The notes under the pieces: model-generated | What the model was told of the DNA's origin: nothing | The model's input: only the letters and a program-made list of their open reading frames with translations | Databases searched by the model: none | Shown: positions 21,604-40,542 of the stretch, piece after piece | How the letters are laid out: the number at the start of each line of letters is the position of its first letter | How positions within the stretch are numbered: position 1 is the first letter of the stretch | Origin: Ramazzottius varieornatus | Taxonomy: Eukaryota; Tardigrada; Eutardigrada; Parachela; Ramazzottiidae | Assembly (NCBI GenBank): GCA_001949185.1 | Contig: BDGG01000001.1 | Span: 8,992,711-9,056,710, forward strand | DNA length: 64,000 nt | Direction: 5' to 3' | Translations under genes and position numbers: made by a program

Positions 21604-22883
21604 TTACTGAGAGAAACGTAGCTCTTTGCCGCGATAATTCTCGATCCTTCTTTGATATGGTGCCTGCAATGGGCGGAAGTTATCACCCAGCTTGTCCAGA
21701 CCTGACAAGCCATTTCCATCGTCCAAGCGACGAAAGGCGCTCAGTTGCTTTTCCGTGATCTTTTGCGGCTTCTTCATAACGAACCATTGGACGGCCTCCG
21801 TGCAGGGTGGTGTGGTCAAGGAGCCCATGTAGCGATAGTAGCCGGTGGAGGGCGGAAGGAGGCCCGACAAAGTGAAATGTTCCAGTGTCACATTGGCAGG
21901 CTTGTCTGACAATAACACAATATTATTATCATAAGGCCGTTGTCGATTTCTGGATCAGCTCATCTTGAAGTCACAGGAATTGCTCACTTTGTTCGATGAC
22001 CTCCGTAAGCGCTTCGGCGATTGTATCCAGTTGTCTGAGTCTCTTACGTTCGTCGCTGGTCAGTTCGAAGAGGATACCCACCACTGCTAGACCGGTGGAA
22101 TTTCCATGTGCTTCCCTGTTGTCGCCGCTGCTGTGCCGATGGACAATATGTAACTGCAAACAGATTAAATTTGCCCTAGTGATCTTATATTCGACAGGTC
22201 GTCTTTTATTACAACGTTAATTTGATGTTTACCTCAAGAGGAAATCTCTTGTCATTGATGACGTGCTCCGAGCCTCGTAGACTGGTGGTGCCCCAGTGAA
22301 AGTGAAGCTGCGTAAAGGCATAGTCGGCAGCCAGTCCCCCCTTGGACAGTGTGGGCAAATAACTGCTGTTATAGGACCCGCCGAACTGCACTATTAAATA
22401 TCAAAAATTATCATGCTGCTGCCCTTTCAATTGGAAAAAAAGATTTGTGGTGTCACACCCACCCGTATGGCCGTTGTTGACCACAGTCCATAAGTTGGCC
22501 TCGGGGAAGGATGAGTATGCGTGGAAGAGCAAAGGTTCAAGACGGGAAGAGCGAATAGTTTTGGCCGTGTTGATGGCGATGGGCGACTGTTGAGCTCCCT
22601 TACAGGCCGGAAACTTCTTGTCCCATTGGTCCGGCGGCGACTCTGCAAGTACCAGCCAGCTTAATTTGCTGAGGGCTATCCCTGGTTATAAGTAGAGCCA
22701 AGCAGACATCAGCCTACCGTTAGCACCGTGCTCGTATCCCCAATGGCTCAGCGAATTGCCGAACCTCAGATAACGTTGAAGGGTCCTTGGATTGATCAGT
22801 CGTAAGTCACCCTGAAATTTAAACCATCCGCTGCAGAGATGGCCACAGAAAAGCAGCAGCAGCGCTCCAAGATGATACTTCAT
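21604..22883 (-). CDS. Secreted alpha-class carbonic anhydrase
   Basis: Interconverts CO2 and bicarbonate. Five exons: 22883..22718, 22642..22463, 22390..22233, 22153..21988, 21905..21604; phases agree; 323 residues. N-terminal signal peptide (KYHLGALLLLFCGHLCSG). The core has SPPDQWDKKFP, QQSPIAI, the proton-shuttle His in NNGHTG, zinc ligands in HFHWG (about residues 145 and 147) and in LEL/HIVH (about residue 170), and the gatekeeper Thr in SLTTPPC. The spacing of the three His equals that of vertebrate enzymes, so it should be active. The two Cys (in FPACKG and TTPPC) fit the usual extracellular disulfide. No GPI or membrane tail: it ends soon after NFRPLQ, so it is probably released. The relic kinase copy ends about 200 bp downstream. 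Confidence 0.93.
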
Positions 22884-23916
22884 GTTGGCGGTATCACACA
22901 AGATATTGTTACAAGACTCTGCATCAAGAAGAGCTTCTGAATTCCTAGAGAGTTACTGGCCAACAGGACCGACCCGCAAAAAGTGCCATCCAACACCTTG
23001 CTGTAGTCCCGATAAATTACGGTCAAGTCCTGCTGAACGACATACAAAGAGAGTACTCATCAACGCTGTCCGGCACAGGCAAAAAAACATCCGTCTTGAA
23101 ACATGCGGCTGTGCCTGATCAAGTACGTGGGTGAAACTTTAAATATTTCATCGTATTGTCAGCAAATTTCATCGTCCTTTGCGTTGTGCGTTAATTAACG
23201 GCAGATTTAGTCATCAACAGCAGAAAAAATAAATACTTGTGGATAAAATAGAGACCCACTTGGCAGCCCACCACACTCTTTTGGGACTTGAACAAGCAGT
23301 AAGGAAGGAGGCGGTATACAGTACTTATTGGCAGTGAGCCATATCGTGCATTGGTTTATAATCTCAGTGCAGGTCACCTTCAGCAGCAGACTTCAAGGAA
23401 TCGACCGGTCAAAACGTGTCACGTTGTGTCGATCTGCACATTTGAGCTATGCTAAGATGGACAGGCTAAGCACGATCGTGAGCTTTGCCGGCGATGAGGA
23501 AATGTGAAGTAACTTCTACTGTTCTACTTCGCCGTAGCGCCCTCGGCCCATTCTTGGTATGGCGGAATATAGGCAGTACAGTGCCACAGAGCTCAGCAGT
23601 CTCACGGGCGAGAATTACCACACACACTCATGTTTCTTCCCAGTAAAGCTTAAGCGGATGTGCTAGCAATTATTATCCACAAAGTGCTTTAGTGTAATCC
23701 AGTCAGCAATCTGCCCACCACAACTCTCGATGTATGGAGAAATGAATAGGGCGCAGAAAGACTTGCTGGTTGGCTTTCCATGCAATGAGGCTATCCTATG
23801 ACGCTGCCTTCCTTACCCGTAATGACGTGGTCTTGCTTGCGATTTGCTTGTGCACTAACTTAGCTTACCACAAAACGAACATCCAGTTTTTTATTCTTTT
23901 TCTAGTTTCTTCAATA
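22884..23916. other. Intergenic, nothing recognised
   Basis: Upstream region of the carbonic anhydrase gene. No coding pattern or repeat structure stood out between 22884 and the target duplication at 23917. Confidence 0.4.
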
Positions 23917-23924
23917 ATTAAAGG

Positions 23925-24058
23925 CAGGGCCGTCGCGGCCTGTATTGGATGTATCAAGATTGCACTGTGACGTCTCCGGCTTAAGGCTGGTCACAGTGCA
24001 AAACTGATCACGACGCATGACGCAGTTGATACATCCAATACAGGCCGCGACGGCCCTG
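23925..24058. mobile_element. hAT-type MITE with perfect ends and 8-bp target duplication
   Basis: Terminal inverted repeats 23925-23957 and 24026-24058 are identical over 33 bases and start CAGGGCCGTCGCGGCC. ATTAAAGG flanks both sides (23917-23924 and 24059-24066). An inner hairpin (TTGCACTGTGAC / GTCACAGTGCAA) sits between. 8-bp duplication and CAGGG termini are hallmarks of hAT elements. 134 bp long and non-coding; it lies about 100 bp past the stop of the ABCC gene, probably in or near its 3' UTR. Perfect arms suggest a recent insertion. Confidence 0.92.
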
Positions 24059-24161
24059 ATTAAAGGACAGGCTTTTCGTGTCAGGCCAATGACAGATATA
24101 ACGAAGGCGACCACATCTATGGACAATTCAACATCGATTTGGTCGTTCAAAGGGGACAGCA

Positions 24162-33566
<9,405 letters not shown>

Positions 33567-33837
33567 GGCAAACGTGAAGAAGGACGAATTTCTTCCCTAC
33601 CACGAGTTGTCCGAGGACGGTGCGGAATCAGCTAAGGCAGAAAAACATCTGAAAAACCGTCATCAATAAGTTCAGCGTGCAGAAAATCTGCCGCAGCCAG
33701 CTTATAACGGATGGAAATTAATACTGTATGACCATGGTATCGTTATCGGAAAGACAATATTCTGTTCTCAGAAAGCGAGAAGGTAGCGAAACTGTTTGAC
33801 TGCATTTGTCAAAACATATGGCACTCCATGTGTGGAC

Positions 33838-34404
33838 TAGGGATGTTAATTAACCAACCGACGACGGATATATCCGGTTAAAAGACGGATTGGATAAGCA
33901 TATTAACCATCCGCTTATTAGCCGGATAAAGCTCTTAACCAACCGGATAGAACCCGGATAAACGTCCGTATCCAACCAGATTTTATCCGGTTAATGAGCT
34001 TCGAATCAATCAGAAAATCAAAGCAAAATGCTGTAGGTTACGAGCTGTAGTCTGGCTGCCGACGGGTCTTGGGCTAACTGGCTCAAAATTCGTTTTTTTA
34101 CGCAATCTCCTAATTAGCAACCGCACCGGAAGTTAGCGTTGTCTTCGAAGCTATGGTTGCGATGATGATTGACGATGATGAGTAAACAGAGCGAAGGTTC
34201 GACAGCTTCGACTCACACCTAAAAACTGACGAAAATCTTTAACCAGAATTTTAACCGGATAATATTCGGATAATCCGGATAAAAGTTTTAACCAGAGAGC
34301 TGGATAAGGATAAGTCTTTTAACCAACCACACTGTATCCGGATAAAGTTTAATCCAACCGCTTATCCAACCGTTTAACCGTTTAACCAACCATTAAAATC
34401 CCTA
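33838..34404. mobile_element. hAT-type MITE rich in AACCGGATAA repeats, 8-bp target duplication
   Basis: Element ends TAGGGATGTTAAT (33838) and ATTAAAATCCCTA (to 34404) are inverted. GTGTGGAC is duplicated exactly at 33830-33837 and 34405-34412. The interior has many copies in both orientations of TTATCCGGTT and TTAACCAACC. 567 bp, non-coding. It lies 270 bp upstream of the ABCC start codon, so it may affect that promoter. Confidence 0.9.
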
Positions 34405-34412
34405 GTGTGGAC

Positions 34413-34928
34413 ACGGTAGAGTATGCATTATGAGGTGTAGGTTTCACACTTTGTGGGCTAACGCACTTCCGGTACGCCTTACATCGTTTTGCGGCGTTTG
34501 TATACTAGTACCAACGTCCGTACCATTCAGCGATGGTGATCGAGATGTCATGACTCATGGGTGATGATGCACCACACTCCAGCGCTCCAATCAGATTCAC
34601 ATAAATCAATTAAGATTCAAGATTCATACCAGTGTAACTGCACATACTACACTTTCGAACGCGACCGAAAGTGTTATCTGTGGTGGCCCAGTTTATCATG
34701 AGCACAATAGCATATAATATGCGCCACCGACTCGGGATCGAGTGTAAGTTAGAGGCGGCGCAGTACTCCGTACAAAAGAACGGAAACTGCCAAAAAACTG
34801 AAGCCGCATCATGTTACATAGACAGCACACAAAAATAATATTATCACAATTCTAGTAGATAAAAACCAATGAAAACAAGGGCAGGAACATCCCGTTGCAC
34901 AGAAATGAATGGTAATATAAGGGAACAG
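34413..34928. other. Intergenic, nothing recognised
   Basis: Between the hAT element and the SLC35G stop codon; no coding or repeat structure noticed. Confidence 0.4.
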
Positions 34929-36236
34929 TCATTGGTGAAGTGCCGGCCCGGGAGCAACGGGTGGCGATTGTTCCTTGGTCCTGGCTTTTCCTTTGCAGGA
35001 TATTTCTTTGAGTTTATTTGCTGGCCTCATCATCCTTTCTACAAATAGCCTGGCTCGGGATTCGGCCGGCAGCTTGGAGATGGATTCTTTGATGCTTAGT
35101 AAGGAAACACAGAGTACAACGAGCACAGCTCCTATGATGCTGAAATAATGCGGCATCATCTTGAAAATGGTTATTTGCCATATAAAAGCCCAGACAATGT
35201 CTCCTGTCCGCAGCAGGGCGATCAAGCTGGCGGTTTCCAGACGTAAGGCTCGGACCATGGATTCGCTAGACAACCAGGCCAGAAATCCCACTCCGAAGAA
35301 AGCTCCGATCTCTTTGGGATCGTTCATGGGGCCAAACTGGTTCAAGGCACCGGTGACGATGGCGGAGACGATCAAACCGATAACCGCCATGTAGAAGAGT
35401 ACAAAGTTACTGTCCAGGTTTTTCATGTGGCGGATGGTGACGTAGACGGAAGCTGTGAACATGGCCGAGGCGATAGATGCTACGTAGCCCCAAATTCGTC
35501 CATTCCAGTCCACGGACGTCTCGGCCACCAAGGTGCCAAAGATGGCTGGTGGTCGAGAGACCAAGATGCATCCGGTTAAGGTAACCACGATGGCCAGGGC
35601 ATGGGACCAGCGGAAGGGCTCCTTGAGGAATATTCGACTGAAAATGGCAACAAAGACGGGACTGCTGAACATGATGACGGAGGCATCGGCTAGGGGAAGC
35701 TTCTGTAGAGCGTAGTAGCGGGTGAATGTGGCGCCGCATCCCAATACCCCGCGCAGAACCAAAACCCAACCCACACTCCTTACTAATTTCCAGGCGAAAG
35801 GATTCTTCTTGTGATAGATCAACAGTAAGGTTGGCGGTATAATCATAACGGCAAAGCGATAGGTCGATACTTCAAAGATGCTGCGAGTATCGTTGAATTT
35901 GACCAAAAGAGAAATGAAGGAGTTGCATAAGCCGGAAAATAGTCCGAGGAATATACCAAACATGGACTTGAGGTTCTTGCGGAATCCCCCCTTGCTGGCT
36001 GGACTATCGGGTGCGGCATCCTGTACCGGGCTGGGTGCGTCACTGGGGCCACTGGGAGCAATGGGGATAACGCAGTTTGTTGGCGGACGTACGGACTTAT
36101 CGATGTCCGTATCCAGGTACTCTTTGTGGTCGAAAAGAGGAATGACATATGGACACTGACGAGCGGGGAAGGACAGATTTGTCAAGCCTGTTTCCACCTG
36201 CCCCAAACTTTTGGATTTGAAGAGCGTTTGTTTCAT
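34929..36236 (-). CDS. SLC35G-like EamA-family transporter, intronless
   Basis: Single open frame of 435 residues from ATG at 36236 (MKQTLFKSK). After a polar N-terminus of about 120 residues come roughly ten hydrophobic segments in two EamA repeats: the first from FGIFLGLFSGLCNSFISLL to ILVSRPPAIFGTLV, the second from IWGYVASIASAMFTASVYV to GAVLVVLCVSLLSI. A basic C-terminal tail follows. The family includes nucleotide-sugar and drug/metabolite transporters; the substrate cannot be told. All other long genes here are intron-rich, so an intronless frame suggests an old retrocopy, although SLC35G genes are intron-poor in many animals. Its own inverted fragment lies 400 bp upstream. Confidence 0.9.
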   Translation of the reverse strand: MKQTLFKSKSLGQVETGLTNLSFPARQCPYVIPLFDHKEYLDTDIDKSVRPPTNCVIPIAPSGPSDAPSPVQDAAPDSPASKGGFRKNLKSMFGIFLGLFSGLCNSFISLLVKFNDTRSIFEVSTYRFAVMIIPPTLLLIYHKKNPFAWKLVRSVGWVLVLRGVLGCGATFTRYYALQKLPLADASVIMFSSPVFVAIFSRIFLKEPFRWSHALAIVVTLTGCILVSRPPAIFGTLVAETSVDWNGRIWGYVASIASAMFTASVYVTIRHMKNLDSNFVLFYMAVIGLIVSAIVTGALNQFGPMNDPKEIGAFFGVGFLAWLSSESMVRALRLETASLIALLRTGDIVWAFIWQITIFKMMPHYFSIIGAVLVVLCVSLLSIKESISKLPAESRARLFVERMMRPANKLKEISCKGKARTKEQSPPVAPGPALHQ

Positions 36237-36635
36237 TTCGAAGTTGGCCTTGATAGACTTCGAGAAAGAAAGGTTCCCGACTATGTGCAGTTTAAGAACA
36301 TTCAAGTAGTCTTGTACAACTCTAAAACGATAACTGAGTTTTCTCTTTTATACTTAGGCAGCAACCTTACTGCTCTATAAGAGGGTGCGGTCAAGGAAAC
36401 TGCACATTGCCGAACTATTTTTTTGGCATTACGGGGAATTTTCCTGTTGTCTCTGTGGCCGATCAGTGACGTACACCACGCTTCACGCTATCCAAAAGTT
36501 CACTTCAGTATACGGTTACGCGGATGTAAGTCTTTCTATAATCCTGGCTCGTACCCAGAACAGCGTGCTGACTAAGGTGTCATACAAGGAAGGTTCGCAG
36601 TGCTTACAGAGAACCATCAAACAAACAGAAACAGT

Positions 36636-36891
36636 ACCTCAAGTCCATGTTTGGTATATTCCTCGGACAATTTTCCGGCTTATGCAACTTCATTTCTCTT
36701 TTGGTCAAATTCAACGATACTCGCAGCATCTTTGAAGTATCGACCTATCGCTTTGCCGTTATGATTATACCGCCAACCTTACTGTTGATCTATCACAAGA
36801 AGAATCCTTTCGCCTGGAAATTAGTAAGGAGTGTGGGTTGGGTTTTGGTTCTGCGCGGGGTATTGGGATGCGGCGCCACATTCACCCGCTA
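36636..36891 (+). pseudogene. Inverted partial copy of the SLC35G-like gene
   Basis: 256 bp nearly identical, in opposite orientation, to 35716..35974 of the neighbouring gene (first membrane segments). There is one 3-bp deletion (one Ser codon) and a Leu-to-Gln change (LGLFSG to LGQFSG); the frame stays open for 82 codons and then hits TAG where similarity ends. No start-proximal exon or promoter is evident. Such high identity implies a recent duplication or gene conversion. Confidence 0.9.
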
Positions 36892-38704
36892 GCCGGCTTA
36901 AGATTCCCTCTGTCGTCCAACTTATGGGCCCTTACGCAATGTTCTCCTTCTTATGTCGTTCAATGTTTTGCTATATTTTGATAATCTCTTCTTTTAACGT
37001 CGATCATTCTCCTCGATTCTATGACATTTTCTGCCTTGTATCGGCAGCTTGCCGAGATTTACCAAGTACATAGTCGCAGTGGCTAGTAGAATCTGATAGT
37101 TTGCCTGGGTAGACTGAGACTTTCAAATCAACCGACATCAAACAGTAACAACAAGCAGAAGATCGTTGCGTATCCACCCGGTTCTTTTTCCCATGAATTA
37201 GCAGTCCACAGGGTTCGAAGACACCTCAAACAGCTGACGTTGTAGATGTGCGATAAAGCTTGGTAATATGATCCATCTTTAATGACAGCACAAGAGCCGG
37301 ATGATTTCAGACAAGTGGCGGATGATTCCAGTCGGGATGTGAGCTTTGCGACCTTGTGCGGAAAAAGTAACCGTTGGCAGTGCTTGAGCAGCAGTTTTAC
37401 AGCCGGCGCTAGTCAGAAAAGACGGCGATAACTAAATAAGCATCAGCGTTTTCGACAGCTCAACCGTGGAAGACGCTGCATCAAACATAACAAAAGCGTC
37501 AGCTATTAATGCAAGCTTGTTTGATATTGTGGGTGAGAGGCCTGCCCCGGCAAACAGTACTTTATGGGGGACAAAATTTCCTCGTAAATGTACCCCGCAC
37601 GTGACGGTCGGTTCGTAATTGGGTACGGTTCCCAGTCAGGAACCGGCAACGGGCAAATAGAAAAGAACGATAGGCTGTATAATTGACTACTGAACTTGCA
37701 TGTTTTTAATTACCCATGTGTCATACGAGCCGTGACGTAAGGGCCATGGTTGCCATTCCCCGACTGTTTTCCACAAGGTACTGTGGGTGGTAAACTTCCG
37801 TTATGTACGAGCCATCTGTTATGAGAAATACGAATCAGCGGATCAAACTTTGGGGCGTCAGCAAGAAGTAGCTTTTAATCGGTTCTAAAGCTGCAGAGGG
37901 CGAAGCTGTGTGTTCGTTCCAATATACAGTATATATTGAACAGCCCAATCGAATGCCGCAGAATTCCTTTGGACTTTCACAAATCTAGTTACGTACATGA
38001 TATATTTCAATAGTATATGGCCAACGCCACCGCACCAGAGAGACCACAAGCTCGTCGCTTGGCAGGGGCATATATACATACGCAAAATTGTGAGACCAAA
38101 TTTGGCGTCGTATTGAAGGCCGATGGAAGGGTGCATGCTGCAAGTCGCCCTGCAGTTCACAAAGACCACTTCCTTCTCCCAGATCCCCTGGACGATAAAA
38201 CGTCGGTATAGACTTCTAAAATAGATGCGCCTGCAAGAAAATTTGCTAGAGACTTCAACGGCCGGATGATTTTTGTAGGTTACAAGTCGCCAGCTGCTGG
38301 ATGGTCTCGAGACTTCCATCGCCGTATTCTTCCTCGATACAATACGCCATACGCCCACGACGTGCTCGTGGGCAGTTTGATGGGTGGCCTTCTAGCAGTT
38401 TGTGGAATGGGTCGTCCGTCCGTCCGGCATTCCTGCGAAACAGACACTCGTGTCTGTGGTCATGTCCCTACTGGGAGTGCTGAGGTCACACAATTCCTGA
38501 CATACTTCTGCTTATTGCGGCCTGCTAAGGACGCGTCGAGGGTTCCATACCGCGAATTGGAAGCTCTTCACATTTCATACTTGCGGCAAAGCTCACGTTT
38601 CTTCTTAGCATGTCCCTTTTAGCATCGCTCAAATGTGCACATCGGCATAAAGTGACAAATTCTGACCGGTCAATTCCCTCGAATAATTTCTGCTTTGTCC
38701 GCTG
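36892..38704. other. Intergenic, nothing recognised
   Basis: About 1.8 kb with no splice-consistent coding pattern and no clear repeat. Open frames here look like chance. Confidence 0.4.
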
Positions 38705-38738
38705 TATATAAAAGCGGAAAATCAACTTTTAGTTCAGT
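38705..38738 (+). promoter_or_regulatory. TATA box and TCAGT initiator
   Basis: TATATAAAAG at 38705-38714 is followed by TTCAGTG with the initiator A at 38736, 31 bp after the TATA start. This is the arthropod-style core promoter layout. Transcription would begin about 48 bp before the ATG at 38784. Confidence 0.75.
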
Positions 38739-38783
38739 GTCTATCTTTTTGCGGTAATCTCATGATTACCCACTGTCGGTACA

Positions 38784-39759
38784 ATGAACGGTCTTATCTC
38801 TCTGTGCCTTCTCGTTGTGGTGGGGTGTGTGTCGGCCGAGCTGTCCCAGTTCGGACCTCGACGTTCGTCGAAAGAGTCCGCTGAAAAACCTCGACTCCCC
38901 AACGTTAGCGGTGGCGCACTGGCTAAGCCGCAAAATGGGGCAGCTCAAGCTGCAGGACAACCGGCCCGCGCTTCCAGGTAAGAGTGCAAACACCTTCTCT
39001 TTTCAAGTATGTAGCCACCTTAACGGCGTCTTATTTCACATTGATTCACGACGTTGAGTACCCAGGCCAAAGAGAAGTGTTTTCTGCCTCGTAGTGCGAC
39101 TTCGCGGCCAAACAGGTTGCCTGCCAAGAAACGCAGCAGTCATTCATCTGCCAAGCTGACTGCGTCGGCCCAGCCAGAATTAACCCAGGTACAACAACAG
39201 CACCTTATCACAGTCTTCGGAGGAAGTTGACTCTTTGAAAGAGCGCGAACATCCCCATGGTAAGTCGCAGCATGGCGGCCAACACCACAGCAAAGGCAAT
39301 GCTGGATCCTTGGGCAAACCCGCTCGACACGCCAGGGGCAGCGCTCTTCCATCAGCTGGACCTGCTCTTCCCCCGTCATCGTCAAACTCGACTAACAAGA
39401 CCAACGGCTCTTCAGTGGCCAGTTCAGCTGCCTCTGGAAAGCATTCTTCCAAAGAATCCGGCGACAGTCACTCTTCCGAAGAGTCGGCAAAGAAACATCG
39501 TCCTTCCAAGTCCGATGGTGGTCACAGCCACAAAGACTCTGGCAGCTCCGACTCCGACGAACACAAGAGTCGTCCACATAGGGCCGGACACTGTCAAGAA
39601 GGAGCAGATACCAAGCTGACACAAGCTATCCTGAAACAGATCTTGAAAGGTGAGCCTGTCAAGGTCAAGGTCGAGAAGAAAGCCAAGATCTTTTTCGAGC
39701 AAGAGAAAGACAGCGATAGCAGCAGCGGCAGCAGCCGAAGAAAAGAAGTCCCATTCTAG
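38784..39759 (+). CDS. Secreted Ser/His/Lys-rich low-complexity protein
   Basis: Exons 38784..38977, 39059..39188, 39214..39759; phases fit; 289 residues. Signal peptide MNGLISLCLLVVVGCVSA. The rest is predicted disordered: a basic Arg/Lys/Pro region, then Ser-rich, His- and Asp/Glu-containing blocks such as SSKESGDSHSSEESAKKH and HSHKDSGSSDSDEH, then a Lys-rich segment (KVKVEKKAKIFF) and a Ser run. No known domain. Many Ser next to acidic residues would be good sites for Fam20C-type phosphorylation, as in mineral- or cuticle-binding secreted proteins; this is inference. A strong TATA promoter suggests regulated or abundant expression. After 39720 the same composition continues in the +1 frame for about 28 codons (to 39813), so the annotated C-terminus may follow a frameshift in the AGC run. 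Confidence 0.75.
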
Positions 39760-39813
39760 CTCTGACAAAGCAGGATCTCATGCTTCTGCAAAAGTTCACA
39801 TTCATTGAGTCTG

Positions 39814-40542
39814 ACTCCAGCTCACACCCTACCGTCACTTCATCCCCAGTCGTTTCCTATCTCTTTGGTTCATTCCATCTGTCATTTGACAGCTGCACAA
39901 TGTTAAACACGTATTTTCAGTGTCATACTTGGAACTTAGGATGGGTCAATAACATGTCTGTTGCTCTCAGGAACGATGTTAGTCTGCAGGAGAGGATGGT
40001 TGCGAAAAGGAGCCGAGTAATTACCTTTAGAGGAAAGGTTTATTGGGGTGAGAAGCGCCTTCCTGTTTACGATGATGATGATATAAAGAGGAAGACGCTT
40101 GCGAGGCTGTTGGTTGATGCAGTGTTAGCCGCAAAAGTCTCCTAATCCAAAGAGGCTGATCCATGAGGTGTAGGAGGTGCCACTCACCAGCCGGCTCAAG
40201 ATCGTCGTCGGCCATAATCGGTCCACTTTTCGATACGGCAGCCCACTTCGTACCAGCCAAAAAAAGGCGAACGGGTCGCGCAGCCTCGGTGAATGTTCCT
40301 CCAGTGTCCAGTGCAGTTCAATACGGACAATTGACCTTCTTTGCTCGATTGTGTACTTCACAGGTGGTATCAGTTCGCAAACTTCACAGGTGGTATCAGT
40401 TCGCAAACTTTTGCCGATATTTGAGAAAATCTTGAGAGGAAAAACGTATACTTACTACGTCTAAAGTAGACAAGGGGCAAAGACGCTTCCATGAAAATTC
40501 TAGAGGCAGCTAGATTAGATTCGCTACAGAGGAAAACGTATC
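39814..40542. other. Spacer between two convergent genes, nothing recognised
   Basis: Contains a perfect 26-bp tandem duplication at 40355-40406. An open frame ending at 40145 shows no family signature. 3' ends of both flanking genes must lie here. Confidence 0.4.
40355..40406. repeat. Perfect tandem duplication, 2 x 26 bp
   Basis: 40355-40380 and 40381-40406 are identical (unit starts ACTTCACAGGTGGTATCAGT). Probably a recent slippage or small duplication. Confidence 0.9.

Noticed and set aside
35161-35769. Several open frames opposite the SLC35G gene
   Set aside because: Shadow frames of a long uninterrupted coding region.
37885-38358. 157-codon open frame on the minus strand
   Set aside because: Composition irregular, no splice-consistent neighbours and no recognised motif; probably chance.
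39780-40145. Open frame after the secreted protein gene
   Set aside because: No family signature; its start overlaps the likely +1-frame continuation of the preceding gene.
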